DNA of 64,000 nt from Marinoscillum sp. (GCA_024305105.1 JAMWZA010000002.1:1-64000), one strand, 5' to 3'; numbered from the stretch's first letter, positions 47,192 through 60,738 are shown. A program made the numbers and translations. The notes: generated by a model not told the origin, from the letters alone.

Positions 47192-49168
47192 ATGCGAATA
47201 TTTTTCACCATCGTATGTATCGCCTGTTTATCGCAGCCTTTGTCTGCGCAGCGAATTGTCACTAAAAAGATCAATACGGACTCCCTGCCTTCGAATATCA
47301 TCCTTAATATTTATGATTTCAAAAACATCAATAAAAAAACGGATTACTACAACGAAGACAAGCTAAAGCAAATCCGAAAACTAGATCAGGCCAAAGAATG
47401 GGAAGAGCTTTACGAGGTGCTAAAAGAATATGTGTCCAATTTTGGTATTCAGAATTTCTACAAAGACACACGGCTAATTTGGAGACTGGCTAAACTAACT
47501 GAGTTATTTGGAGATCCGATAGAAGCCAAACACTTGTATCGATTGGTGTTGCGACATCACTATACAGGGATCAATATTCGGGAAGTTGAACTCTATTATG
47601 ACTCGCTCAACCAACAGGAAGCTGACCTGTACGTCCCACTTGATTATTACTACGAGTTGGTAGAGTACCGTAAGTTGATTGACACGCTGCGTCCCCCACG
47701 TGGCATATTGCTCAACATGGGCAAGGAAATCAATAGCAACAAGGCGGACTATGCCCCTTCACTCAATATTCAGAACAATGTGTTGATTTTCACTTCACAG
47801 CGTAACGATGTGGACTTTACGATCAGACGTACCTTCAATGAAGACCTTTTCTTCAGTATCAAAGATGATTATGGCAACTGGACACAGGCTCAAGAACTGA
47901 ATGAATTAAACTCAAGATATAAGGAAGGGTCTGCCGTATTAACTCGCGATGGCCAGACCATCTATTTTTCCAGATGTGATTGTGCCGCGTGCTATGGAGA
48001 CTGTGACTTGTTTTCCGCTCAGCTTTCTGCAGATAGCACCTGGGGAAACCTTAAAAACCTGGGATCGAACGTCAATAGCTTAAGCTGGGACTCGCACCCT
48101 TCGCTATCACATACCGAAGACACCCTCTACTTCGCTTCAGACCGGCTTGGTGGATTTGGGCTCTCCGATATCTATTTTACTTCCAAAGACAAAAATGGCA
48201 ATTGGCAAAGAGCACGAAACATGGGCCCAATCATTAACACCAGAAACAATGATGTAAGTCCTTTCTACCATCCGGTCTATGATGTCCTCTATTTTGGATC
48301 TAATGGACAACTCTACAACTTTGGAGAATACGACATTTATAAATCGCATCTCATTAATGACTACTGGTCCGAACCGGTCAATATAGGTCCGTTGGTCAAT
48401 GGAAAAGGAAGTGAATATTATTTCACCATTGACAATCAATCTGAATTGCTCTTCTACGCCAGATCCATTAGCAGAGACCTTAACAAGCAAGACATTTACT
48501 CATTCCCACTTCCTATGTCAGCTCAGCCATTAGCAACTACACGGGTGAAGGGCTCTTTAACCGACTCGATCACCGGAAAACCTTTTAAAGGAATTGTCTC
48601 GATTATTGATTTGGATGAAGGAATCGAAGTAGCTCCAAAATATCTTAAAGATGATGGCAGTTTTGAGTTTGACCTAATTAACGAACGCAATTACCTACTT
48701 ATAATTCAAGGTGATGACTTCTTTAGAATTGAGGATGCGTTCTTTTTAAATGGCCCTACCGAATTGAGAAAAGTCACTGACCCACTAGCGAGCCGAGTAA
48801 AGTTTGAAACCATTGAATTTGATAATGGTAAGTCTTCACTCAAAAAAGAGATGTATGCCGATCTAAATAAAATCGTCAACTTCCTGTATGACAATCCAGA
48901 CTTTAAACTAAGAATATCTGGTCATACAGATTCTTATGGATCGAACGATTTCAACCTACAGCTATCCAAAGAACGGGCAAAAAACATTCGTGATTACATG
49001 GTGGATTTCGCCGGTGTATCTCCAGATCGGGTGGAATGGGAAGGTTATGGTAGTACCAAACCGATTATTGTGGAAGATACCGAAGAGGCGAAAGCAATTA
49101 ACCGAAGAGTGGAGTTCGAAATTTACCGCGAGGGCTCTCAAGCAGTAGAAGAAGAGGAAGGCAACTAA
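47192..49168 (+). CDS. OmpA family protein with WD40/PD40-like beta-propeller
   Basis: PD40 motifs TIYFSRCDC.., DTLYFASDRLGGFGLSDIYFT; OmpA C-terminus LRISGHTDSYGSNDFNLQLSKERAKNIRDYM..VEWEGYGSTKPI. Confidence 0.92.
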   Translation: MRIFFTIVCIACLSQPLSAQRIVTKKINTDSLPSNIILNIYDFKNINKKTDYYNEDKLKQIRKLDQAKEWEELYEVLKEYVSNFGIQNFYKDTRLIWRLAKLTELFGDPIEAKHLYRLVLRHHYTGINIREVELYYDSLNQQEADLYVPLDYYYELVEYRKLIDTLRPPRGILLNMGKEINSNKADYAPSLNIQNNVLIFTSQRNDVDFTIRRTFNEDLFFSIKDDYGNWTQAQELNELNSRYKEGSAVLTRDGQTIYFSRCDCAACYGDCDLFSAQLSADSTWGNLKNLGSNVNSLSWDSHPSLSHTEDTLYFASDRLGGFGLSDIYFTSKDKNGNWQRARNMGPIINTRNNDVSPFYHPVYDVLYFGSNGQLYNFGEYDIYKSHLINDYWSEPVNIGPLVNGKGSEYYFTIDNQSELLFYARSISRDLNKQDIYSFPLPMSAQPLATTRVKGSLTDSITGKPFKGIVSIIDLDEGIEVAPKYLKDDGSFEFDLINERNYLLIIQGDDFFRIEDAFFLNGPTELRKVTDPLASRVKFETIEFDNGKSSLKKEMYADLNKIVNFLYDNPDFKLRISGHTDSYGSNDFNLQLSKERAKNIRDYMVDFAGVSPDRVEWEGYGSTKPIIVEDTEEAKAINRRVEFEIYREGSQAVEEEEGN

Positions 49169-49186
49169 GCCCTCCTCCTGACATCT

Positions 49187-50503
49187 TTAGAATAATTTAT
49201 ATACATCGTTGAAAATAGCGTAGGTCATCAAACCTAGCAACAGTACCATTCCAACCTTTTGTGCATTTTCAAGAAACTTATCACTAGGCTTTCTGCCAGT
49301 CACAATTTCCCATGTTAAGAACATCACATGACCACCATCCAACGCTGGTATCGGTAGTAAATTCATGAACGCAAGTACCATGGATAGTAATCCTGTTATT
49401 CTCCAGAAGTTAGCCCAGTCCCACTGACCTCCAAAGAACTGCGCGATACCGATTGGTCCCGACAGAGATTTAGAAGGTGAAACATCGCCAGAGAACATTT
49501 TACCAAATGCTTTGATGTTATAGAAAACGACATTGAACGCCTGTGCTGTTCCATCCACCATAGCCTCACCGAGCGTGAAATCTCTGTGTGAATAATTGAG
49601 TCTGTCTTTGTCAAGGGCAGTCATGAAGCCTAATGTCCCATCCTCAGCCACGTCGATTGATAAATCAACCTGCTTTCCGTCTCTTAGCACCTTTGCTTGA
49701 ACAGTGGTACCTGCTAGAGTATCAAGCATACTGCTAAACTGATCAAAATACGCAATTTCATAACCGTTTAAGGAAATAAACTTGTCTTCATCTTGTAACC
49801 CTGCTTTTTCTGCATTGCTTCCTTCCGCTACTTTACCTACAATGAACGGTGTTCGGAAGCTGAAAAACTCTACGTTTTTATCTGAGAACTTATCGATGAA
49901 GTCGTTGGGAATTTGAATTTTCATCAACTCCCCATTTCGCTCGATAGTATAGTAACCATTGGTGCTTAACAGCACATCAGGGCTTCGCAAATCACTATAT
50001 TTATCAAAATCCTGACCGCTGATATTGATCATCTTATCACCAGTCTGCAGGCCTAGCTGCTCGGCCAGATCATAGGCGACGATCCCATGTTTGTTCAATT
50101 CTTCCTTAGATATGTAGTTCTCGCCTTGAGAATAAACCAGTGTAATGAATATGATCACACCCGTTATCACATTGACAATGATACCTCCGAGCATCACGAT
50201 CAGTCGCTGCCAGGCTGGCTTAGCTCTAAACTCCCACGGCTCTGGTTCTGCACTTAGGGTCTTGGTATCCAAGGACTCATCAATCATACCAGTGATTTTC
50301 ACAAATCCGCCTAAGGGTATTGCTCCAATCGAATATTCTGTCTCACCGATTTGCTTTCCCCAAATTTTTGGTGGAAAACCAATAGAATATTTCTCTACTC
50401 TCATGCCAAATGCTTTGGCCGCCAACAAATGCCCCAGCTCGTGAAGCCCCACCAAAATGGATAACCCCAGCAAAAGCTGAGCAGTCATTATTATTCCTTC
50501 CAT
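49187..50503 (-). CDS. rseP: RIP metalloprotease (site-2 protease)
   Basis: HELGHLLAAKAFGMRVEKYSIGFPP; PDZ region; NLLPIPALDGGHVMFL. Confidence 0.95.
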   Translation of the reverse strand: MEGIIMTAQLLLGLSILVGLHELGHLLAAKAFGMRVEKYSIGFPPKIWGKQIGETEYSIGAIPLGGFVKITGMIDESLDTKTLSAEPEPWEFRAKPAWQRLIVMLGGIIVNVITGVIIFITLVYSQGENYISKEELNKHGIVAYDLAEQLGLQTGDKMINISGQDFDKYSDLRSPDVLLSTNGYYTIERNGELMKIQIPNDFIDKFSDKNVEFFSFRTPFIVGKVAEGSNAEKAGLQDEDKFISLNGYEIAYFDQFSSMLDTLAGTTVQAKVLRDGKQVDLSIDVAEDGTLGFMTALDKDRLNYSHRDFTLGEAMVDGTAQAFNVVFYNIKAFGKMFSGDVSPSKSLSGPIGIAQFFGGQWDWANFWRITGLLSMVLAFMNLLPIPALDGGHVMFLTWEIVTGRKPSDKFLENAQKVGMVLLLGLMTYAIFNDVYKLF

Positions 50504-51661
50504 CTACTTAATTAATTCTATTGCTTTAATTCGAGTTTCTTTATCTGTATTAATAAAATCTTCCAATCCTGGTTCTTTCACATAAGACACCTTTGCGAGA
50601 CAATCCGCAATCACGTCTGATATTTCTAAAAAACCAATCTTATCTTTTAAAAATTCACTTACTGCAATCTCATTGGCCGCATTGAGAATACAAGGTTGAT
50701 TTCCTCCTTTACCAATGGCATCATAAGCCAACTGCAAGTTACGAAATGTCTCTGTATCAGGCTTTTCAAATGTGAGCTGCGGATACTGTGCAAAATCGAA
50801 TCTTGGGTAATCTGCTTTGAATCGTTCTGGAAACGTCAACGCATACTGAATGGGCAAACGCATATCCGGCAATCCGAGTTGCGCTTTTATGGATCCATCC
50901 TCAAACTGGACCATGCTATGAATGATGCTCTGTGGGTGAACGACCACTTCTATTTGATCCAAAGACGTCCCAAAAAGCCATTTAGCTTCAATCACTTCCA
51001 GCCCTTTATTCATCAGTGTAGCTGAATCAATCGTAATTTTTGCACCCATTTCCCAGTTGGGGTGTTTCAATGCCTGCTCTTTCTTTATTTGGGTTAGCTC
51101 CTTCCGCTTCTTTCCTCTGAATGGACCTCCAGATGCTGTGAGAATAAGCTTTTCAACAGGGTTAGCATATTCACCTACGATGCACTGAAATATGGCAGAG
51201 TGTTCAGAATCAACCGGCAAGATGTTGCTCTTATGTTGTTTTGCCAGCTTGGTTACCAGTTCACCAGCCACGACCAACGTTTCCTTGTTTGCTAAGGCGA
51301 TATCCTTCCCACTTTCGATTGCCTTAATGGTGGGTAGAAGCCCCGAATACCCGACCAAAGCGGTGAGAACTGTATCTACAGATTCCATCTGAACCACATG
51401 GCTCAAGGCATTCTCTCCTCCGTATACTTTGATGTCGAGTTTATCCAATGCTGCAAAAACCGCTTCGTAATGATCCTCATTGACGATGACGACCGTGTTG
51501 GGTTGGTATCTGATGGCTTGCTTTACAAGCAACTCCCAGTTGTTTTGGGCAGTAAGTACTTCTATGCCAAATCGATCGGGATGCTTATCAACGACCTCCA
51601 GAGTTTGCGTGCCGATTGAACCAGTGGACCCTAGAATAGCCAGATTCTTGATCTTATCCAT
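50504..51661 (-). CDS. dxr: 1-deoxy-D-xylulose-5-phosphate reductoisomerase
   Basis: LAILGSTGSIGTQTLEVVDKHPDRF; LANKETLVVAGELV; PVDSEHSAIFQC; ILTASGGPFR. Confidence 0.97.
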   Translation of the reverse strand: MDKIKNLAILGSTGSIGTQTLEVVDKHPDRFGIEVLTAQNNWELLVKQAIRYQPNTVVIVNEDHYEAVFAALDKLDIKVYGGENALSHVVQMESVDTVLTALVGYSGLLPTIKAIESGKDIALANKETLVVAGELVTKLAKQHKSNILPVDSEHSAIFQCIVGEYANPVEKLILTASGGPFRGKKRKELTQIKKEQALKHPNWEMGAKITIDSATLMNKGLEVIEAKWLFGTSLDQIEVVVHPQSIIHSMVQFEDGSIKAQLGLPDMRLPIQYALTFPERFKADYPRFDFAQYPQLTFEKPDTETFRNLQLAYDAIGKGGNQPCILNAANEIAVSEFLKDKIGFLEISDVIADCLAKVSYVKEPGLEDFINTDKETRIKAIELIK

Positions 51662-51688
51662 TAAAGATGAAGCTTGTTTGGGTTGTTG

Positions 51689-53185
51689 TCATAGTTTAAA
51701 CTGAATGATATCATCAGCTATTTTTCGGTCATTTGACAGTCTCGGTACTTTATTTTGCCCCCCTAATTTACCTATTGATCTCATGTATTCAATAAAGGCA
51801 TCTCCGCGCAGTTTCACAATATCCAGCGGTCGCAAAATCGAGCCTGTGATCAGGTCGTCGTAATACGTATTTCGTTTACGAAGCTGCAAATCTAACTCTT
51901 TTTCGAAAGCTACTAAATCGGACGGTTCACTTGCAAAAGAAACGTACCATTCATGCAGTGGCAATCCTTCTTTAGGGGTCACATTTGGCGCCACCGTAAA
52001 TTCTACCAGTTCTGTTTCAGGATATTGTTGACAGGTGGCCTTCATCGCCTGCTCTACTTCTTCTCCGATTACGTGTTCACCAAAAGCAGAAATAAAGTGC
52101 TTAATTCGACCAGTTACCAACAATCGATAAGGATCCTTATTAATAAACTTTACTGTATCACCAATCGAGTATCCCCACAAACCGGCATTGCTATTAATAA
52201 TCAACGCATAGTTAACACCAAGTTCTATCTGGTCAATGGATAGTCGAGTAGGGTTATCATTGAAATACTCATCTGCGGGAATAAACTCAAAGAAAATGCC
52301 ACTATTAGCCAACAGCAAAAGACCCGGCTCTTCCTGAGAGTCCTGGTATGCGATAAAGCCTTCGGATGCAGGATACGTTTCGATAGAAGGAATGGTTTTC
52401 CCAATGGTCTCAAACAACTTCGCTCGATATGGCTCAAAATTCACACCTCCATAAACGAACATCTCGAAGTTGGGAAAAATATCCTTGATTGGTTTTCCCG
52501 TTTTTTCCTTCAACCGGTCAAAATACATCTGAACCCAGGGCGGAATACCTGAAATCAGTGTCATGTCCTGATTAAATGTTTCCTCGACAATCGTATCTAC
52601 TTTCGTCTCCCAATCTTCAATGCAATTTGTCTCGTAGGTCGGCATCTGATTCGTACGCAGATATCCTGGTACATGATGGTTAACAATTCCTGAAAGCCGC
52701 CCGGTATGAATGCCTGCAGTCTGATCAAGCGTTGGCGCACCGGACAAGAAAATTAATTTACCATCTAAAAACTTCGCTTTTCCGCTTTCATGAACATAAG
52801 ATAAAAGAGCATTTCGAGCAGAATTAATATGATTAGGAATCGATTCCTTTGTTATTGGAATATACTTGGTTCCACTTGTGGTTCCTGAAGTTTTGGCAAA
52901 ATAAGCCGGTTTTCCCGGCCAAAGCACATCAGACTCACCCGCAAGTATTTGTTTTACATAGGGCGATAGACCTTCATAGTCCTTTACCGGAACTTGCTTT
53001 TTGAAATCATCATACGATTTAATATCAGAAAACCCATGATCGCTACCGAATGACGTGTTACTTGCCTTGGAGACAATCTCCTTAAATATCTTATGTTGAT
53101 AGCCTCCAGCATCCGCAGACCATTGCTTGGTTTGCTTATTAATGTATGCCGCAAAAGGCTTACTGAGAACTGACCTAAATCCCAT
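51689..53185 (-). CDS. GH3 auxin-responsive promoter family protein (acyl-adenylate-forming)
   Basis: PAYFAKTSGTTSGTKYIPITKE; YPASEGFIAYQ; NAGLWGYSIGDTVKF. Confidence 0.9.
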   Translation of the reverse strand: MGFRSVLSKPFAAYINKQTKQWSADAGGYQHKIFKEIVSKASNTSFGSDHGFSDIKSYDDFKKQVPVKDYEGLSPYVKQILAGESDVLWPGKPAYFAKTSGTTSGTKYIPITKESIPNHINSARNALLSYVHESGKAKFLDGKLIFLSGAPTLDQTAGIHTGRLSGIVNHHVPGYLRTNQMPTYETNCIEDWETKVDTIVEETFNQDMTLISGIPPWVQMYFDRLKEKTGKPIKDIFPNFEMFVYGGVNFEPYRAKLFETIGKTIPSIETYPASEGFIAYQDSQEEPGLLLLANSGIFFEFIPADEYFNDNPTRLSIDQIELGVNYALIINSNAGLWGYSIGDTVKFINKDPYRLLVTGRIKHFISAFGEHVIGEEVEQAMKATCQQYPETELVEFTVAPNVTPKEGLPLHEWYVSFASEPSDLVAFEKELDLQLRKRNTYYDDLITGSILRPLDIVKLRGDAFIEYMRSIGKLGGQNKVPRLSNDRKIADDIIQFKL

Positions 53186-53353
53186 AGAATTCTTTGTGTT
53201 GCCCCAAAATAACTAAATGAAGCTTCTAATTCCTAACAAACCATTCGAACGTCATCACAGTTTAATTTTTTGCGTTATTTAACATAACCTTTTTCTCCTT
53301 TTGGCATATAATATGATGAATGTTCAAGTGAGGTTTTCTAAATAGAAACGACC

Positions 53354-54814
53354 ATGAAAAAATCGACAATCTTTATAGTAGTTGCATCCAGTTTACTTTC
53401 TGCTCTTATTGGCAGCTTTATCACCATCGAACTTGTAGACTCTCGGTTCAGTAAGCAGTCTTCAGAAAACAAGATAATCCAAGCTGGGAATGAGCCTGAA
53501 AGCATTCCTGGATTTACTCCCACCCTGACTTCAAGTGCAGTGATGCCCATGGCCGGTGAGGATTTTGTACTCGCTTCCAATAAGAGTCAATCCAGCGTGG
53601 TATTTATCCAGACACTGAGTGAGTACGAATACCGTACTGGCAGTTGGCTTGACTGGTTTTTTGAGCCAAGAAACTCTCAACAAATCGGAAGTGGTTCTGG
53701 TGTAATCCTTTCTAAGGACGGCTTTATCGTTACCAACAATCACGTAATAGATAATGCGGACCGCATTCAAGTGGTCCATGGCAAACGAACATATGACGCT
53801 GAATTAGTGGGCACTGACCCGAGTACAGACCTGGCAGTCATTAAGGTAGACGTCAGCAGTCTACCACCCATCGTATTTGGTAATTCGGACAATGTGAGTG
53901 TTGGTGAATGGGTTTTGGCCGTGGGAAACCCATTTAACTTAACATCCACAGTCACTGCTGGAATTGTCAGTGCTAAAGGTCGAAACATTAACATCCTAAA
54001 GGATAAGTTTCCAATTGAGTCATTCATCCAAACGGATGCTGCGATCAACCCTGGGAATAGCGGTGGTGCCCTTGTCAACACACAAGGTGAACTGGTTGGA
54101 ATTAATACTGCCATTCTTTCCCGAACCGGCACCTATGCAGGATACGGATTTGCTGTACCTGCCAATATTGTCAAAAAGGTATACGAAGACATCAAACGTT
54201 ACGGAGAAGTGCAAAAGGCTTTTACTGGTGCTGAATTCATTGACATCAACAGTGAGTTGGCCGATAAAATGGAACTTCAAAACCTATCAGGCGTAATCGT
54301 AGCTAATGTTCAGCGCGATGGAGCTGCTGCTAAAAGCAATCTGGAAAAAGGAGATGTGATTCGGTCCATCAATGGCAAGCAGATAGAGAGCAAAGCATAC
54401 TTGGAGGAACTCGTCGGTAATCTGTATCCTGGAGATGAACTTAACCTGGCTGTGGAAAGAGAAGGCAAGACTCTCCAAAAGAAACTCACTCTCACCAACA
54501 GAGAAGGCGGAACTGGGATCATCAAGCGAGCAATATACACCTCCGATTGGCTCGGAGCACGCTTTGAAAGTGTTTCTAAAGTAGAAAGAGACCTCCTGGG
54601 TCTTCGCAATGGAATAAAAGTGGTGGATTATAAGCGAACAGGTCCATTTGCAGAACTGGGCATTCCTGAAGGGTTTATCGTTACCAATATCAACAACACT
54701 TTGATAGAATCACCACAAGAGTTTGCAGACATTCTGGAAAGAATTCAGGGACGAGTGATCATCGCCGGAATAGACAAGCGAGGGCGTAAAGTCTACTATC
54801 CGTATCGTTTTTAA
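53354..54814 (+). CDS. HtrA/DegP-type serine protease with PDZ domains
   Basis: IVTNNHVI (His), DPSTDLAVIKV (Asp), DAAINPGNSGGALVNTQGELVGINTAI (Ser); two PDZ regions. Confidence 0.95.
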   Translation: MKKSTIFIVVASSLLSALIGSFITIELVDSRFSKQSSENKIIQAGNEPESIPGFTPTLTSSAVMPMAGEDFVLASNKSQSSVVFIQTLSEYEYRTGSWLDWFFEPRNSQQIGSGSGVILSKDGFIVTNNHVIDNADRIQVVHGKRTYDAELVGTDPSTDLAVIKVDVSSLPPIVFGNSDNVSVGEWVLAVGNPFNLTSTVTAGIVSAKGRNINILKDKFPIESFIQTDAAINPGNSGGALVNTQGELVGINTAILSRTGTYAGYGFAVPANIVKKVYEDIKRYGEVQKAFTGAEFIDINSELADKMELQNLSGVIVANVQRDGAAAKSNLEKGDVIRSINGKQIESKAYLEELVGNLYPGDELNLAVEREGKTLQKKLTLTNREGGTGIIKRAIYTSDWLGARFESVSKVERDLLGLRNGIKVVDYKRTGPFAELGIPEGFIVTNINNTLIESPQEFADILERIQGRVIIAGIDKRGRKVYYPYRF

Positions 54815-56217
54815 GCGACAGCCGTTCTGATTTTCAGCTTTTTCTTTAGTTCGTCGATGGCAAATCGAAACTTGGCATTGGTATCGATCATGTCATTGAC
54901 GGACTGAACTGCATGAATTACAGTAGAATGATCCCGTCCTCCAAAATGATACCCAATTGACTTGAGGCTGTGATTGGTATAGTCTTTAGAAAAATACATA
55001 GCTACCTGCCGCGCAATAACAATTTCCTTCTTCCTTGTCTTGGCCTTCAAGTCTTCCAAACTCACCTTGAAGTAATCTGATACCGTCTTTTGGATATAGT
55101 CTATACCAACTTCCGAATCAATATCGGTCACTATGTTTTTCAAGATCTGCTTAGCAAGCTCAAGGTCTATTTGTGATTTGGCTAATGATGCATGAGCAAT
55201 CAGTGAAATCACTACTCCCTCAAGCTCTCTGATATTGGTATCTACCGTGTAAGCGATGTATTCAATCACCTCGTCTGGAATACTAATACCATCAGCCTGC
55301 ATCTTGGTCTGAATGATAGCCATTCTGGTCTCAAAATCCGGAGCCTGAAGGTCGGCTGTCAATCCCCACTTAAATCGAGACACCAATCGCTCCTGCAACC
55401 CTTTAAGGTCTTTAGGTGCACAATCAGAAGTCATGATGATTTGCTTACCTCCTTGATGCAGGTGATTGAATATATGGAAGAAGATTTCCTGAGTCTTCTC
55501 CTTTTCCTTTAAAAACTGCACATCATCAAGAATCAACACATCAACCTCTTTGTAGTAATTGATGAAATCCTGAAGATTGTTATTTCTAAGCGCCTCAATA
55601 AACTGATTCGTAAACTTCTCAGACGCTACGTAGATTATTTTCTTATTGTTATTACTGGAGATGATTTCATTACCAATGGCCTGCACCAGATGAGTCTTAC
55701 CAAGGCCAACTCCTCCATAAAACATCAATGGGTTAAAAGAAGTGATTCCCGGCTTCTGAGCTACTGCAAAACCAGCAGATCTCGCTAACCGATTACAGTC
55801 GCCTTCTATGAAATTTTCAAAACGGTAAGATGCATTAAGGTTCGAATTATTTTTAAGCTCCTGATAAAAATCAGGATTCTTGTAGGCATCGTACCCATTC
55901 ACCCGGTTCTTATTGTGGCTGTTACTGCCACCTGAGACATTCACAGTAGTTGGTTTTACAGTTTCATCACCCCTGTCAACTACAACAGAATATTCCAATC
56001 TTCCATTCTCACCAATCTGTGATTTGATCGCTTGCTTAAGTAAATGCACGTAGTTCTCTTCCAACCACTCGTAGAAAAACTGACTCGGCACTTGAATGGT
56101 CAACACTTCATTGTGAAGCTTGATTGGCTGAATCGGTTCAAACCAGGTTGAAAAACTCTGAGCAGGAATGCGCTCTCTGATGAACAAGAGGCATTTTTCC
56201 CATGTTTCTACATGCAT
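54811..56217 (-). CDS. dnaA: chromosomal replication initiator protein DnaA
   Basis: FYGGVGLGKTHLVQAIGNEI; VLILDDVQFLKEKEKTQEIFFHIFNHL; KSIGYHFGGRDHSTVIHAVQSV. Confidence 0.98.
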   Translation of the reverse strand: MHVETWEKCLLFIRERIPAQSFSTWFEPIQPIKLHNEVLTIQVPSQFFYEWLEENYVHLLKQAIKSQIGENGRLEYSVVVDRGDETVKPTTVNVSGGSNSHNKNRVNGYDAYKNPDFYQELKNNSNLNASYRFENFIEGDCNRLARSAGFAVAQKPGITSFNPLMFYGGVGLGKTHLVQAIGNEIISSNNNKKIIYVASEKFTNQFIEALRNNNLQDFINYYKEVDVLILDDVQFLKEKEKTQEIFFHIFNHLHQGGKQIIMTSDCAPKDLKGLQERLVSRFKWGLTADLQAPDFETRMAIIQTKMQADGISIPDEVIEYIAYTVDTNIRELEGVVISLIAHASLAKSQIDLELAKQILKNIVTDIDSEVGIDYIQKTVSDYFKVSLEDLKAKTRKKEIVIARQVAMYFSKDYTNHSLKSIGYHFGGRDHSTVIHAVQSVNDMIDTNAKFRFAIDELKKKLKIRTAVA

Positions 56218-56456
56218 CGGCGATTTGTATTTTATTCGGAAATAAGACCAAAAAAGACTCCCCTTCAGAATAGGGGGACATCAAAATTGTAGATAAATAT
56301 TTTAAGAAAAAAATGACATTTGTCCTTGACTTTTTATAATCCTTTTATTCTCTACAAATTAGGGGGTTTACCTTTAATTTTCTTCGAAAAATGCAAGTAG
56401 ATTTTTTCAAGCGAATTTTCACTGGCACTAAGCCATGATTCGTAGATTTGCATACC

Positions 56457-59459
<3,003 letters not shown>

Positions 59460-59486
59460 TCCACAAAAGAACCTAATACTATTAAC

Positions 59487-59733
59487 CTGAGTTCGGTTTA
59501 AAACAGCCCAAAAACTGTCAGCGCGACCCGATCTACGCGACCCGGTCCTATCGTAATGAAATCCGCCTATGCAGGCAGGTGAAAGCGCTCAGCCCGGGAT
59601 ATCTGCCTAAATCGATAAGAAATTTTTGATTATTCAACCTGCTTTTGACTAAGTGTGAGATTTCTCTTGGGGTCGAAAAGACAGTTTTTGGTCTCTTTTG
59701 TATTCATTTCATGAATCGCTTTATCGAACTCAG
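59487..59733. repeat. 247-bp nested inverted-repeat element (MITE-like or structured RNA)
   Basis: CTGAGTTCG/CGAACTCAG (59487-59495/59725-59733), CCAAAAACTGTC/GACAGTTTTTGG (59508-59519/59680-59691), CGACCC/GGGTCG (59524-59529/59670-59675), properly nested. Confidence 0.55.
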
Positions 59734-59745
59734 CTTATTAGGCAT

Positions 59746-59790
59746 AAAAAAACCCTGACGATCCGCCAGCCGGCGGATGTCAGGGTTTTT
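59746..59790. terminator. bidirectional intrinsic terminator with 19-bp stem
   Basis: AAAAACCCTGAC-g-ATCCGCC-agcc-GGCGGAT-GTCAGGGTTTTT. Confidence 0.85.
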
Positions 59791-59811
59791 GGTTATCTCG
59801 TTGTGTAATGC

Positions 59812-60738
59812 TTATTCGGCAAGACCGTTCTTGATCAGGAAGTTTTGATACAACTCCTGAAAGTCTTCAATATCTGGAGACATTTTGATAGCTTCTTCGT
59901 ATTTGGTCAAAGCATCTAAAATCAGCCCATTCTCTTCATAGAATGAAGCGTAGATAATCTTGTTTAAAGGAGAATCCTCAGAAACCTCGCTCTTAAGGTT
60001 GGCAAGACTTTCCTGCACCTCTACTTTGTCGCTCGATTTCACTTTCTTGATCCCGATTTCGCTTGAAGCGATTTCTTCATCACCTTTCTTGTAGATTTTC
60101 ACAAGATAAAGCCCCATGTCATACGCAAGCGATTCGTCAGAGAAATCAAGCTCAACAGATGTCTTACCAGTCTCTTCAGAATAGATCACCTCATTGAAGA
60201 TGTTTTCAATCTTCACTACATAAAGATCTCCTTCTTCCATTCCTTCAGGTGCATCCCATCTTAGTATAGCCGAACTTCCAAGAAGATCAGCCTGTGATGG
60301 AGCCATTACGTTAATGGCTGCAGATCCTGTTGCTCTCGAAACAGCCCCTGTAGCATTCAATCTAGAACGATAGTTGGTATTCTCTTCTTCGTTCATTTTG
60401 TTCATAACGAATGAAGCGTATCTACTTGCGATACTAGAACTACCTGTACTGATGTTCTTCTCTATGTCTGATATCTTCTTCGTACCGGCTCCTCTAATCT
60501 CAGTAGTCTTGCCCGTCTTGTGCATCAAACCAATATATGCACCTTCCGATGCAATGATCTCGTCTCCAGAATTAAGCTTAGCGCCAGTCTTTAATGTTTC
60601 AGCCTGTGCACTACCTGCTTTCTTTAGTTGGTTTTCGCCTTTATTAGCTAATACTCTAAAAGCATAGTCCTGTGCGGACGCTACGCTACTTACTAGTACC
60701 ATACCTGCTATAAAAGCATAAGAAATAAACTTTCTCAT
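59812..60738 (-). CDS. secreted FecR-like domain protein
   Basis: Signal peptide MRKFISYAFIAGMVLVSSVASA; FRVLANKGENQLKKAG..LKTGAKLNSGDEIIASEGAYIGLMHKTGKTTEIRGAGTKKI. Confidence 0.65.
   Translation of the reverse strand: MRKFISYAFIAGMVLVSSVASAQDYAFRVLANKGENQLKKAGSAQAETLKTGAKLNSGDEIIASEGAYIGLMHKTGKTTEIRGAGTKKISDIEKNISTGSSSIASRYASFVMNKMNEEENTNYRSRLNATGAVSRATGSAAINVMAPSQADLLGSSAILRWDAPEGMEEGDLYVVKIENIFNEVIYSEETGKTSVELDFSDESLAYDMGLYLVKIYKKGDEEIASSEIGIKKVKSSDKVEVQESLANLKSEVSEDSPLNKIIYASFYEENGLILDALTKYEEAIKMSPDIEDFQELYQNFLIKNGLAE

Noticed and set aside
53186-53353. Possible regulatory RNA upstream of the HtrA-like gene
   Set aside because: No stable stem or repeat stands out beyond AT-rich sequence.
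56218-56456. Possible oriC upstream of dnaA
   Set aside because: The region is AT-rich but I see no cluster of TTATCCACA-like DnaA boxes. A GC-skew analysis of the full chromosome would be needed.
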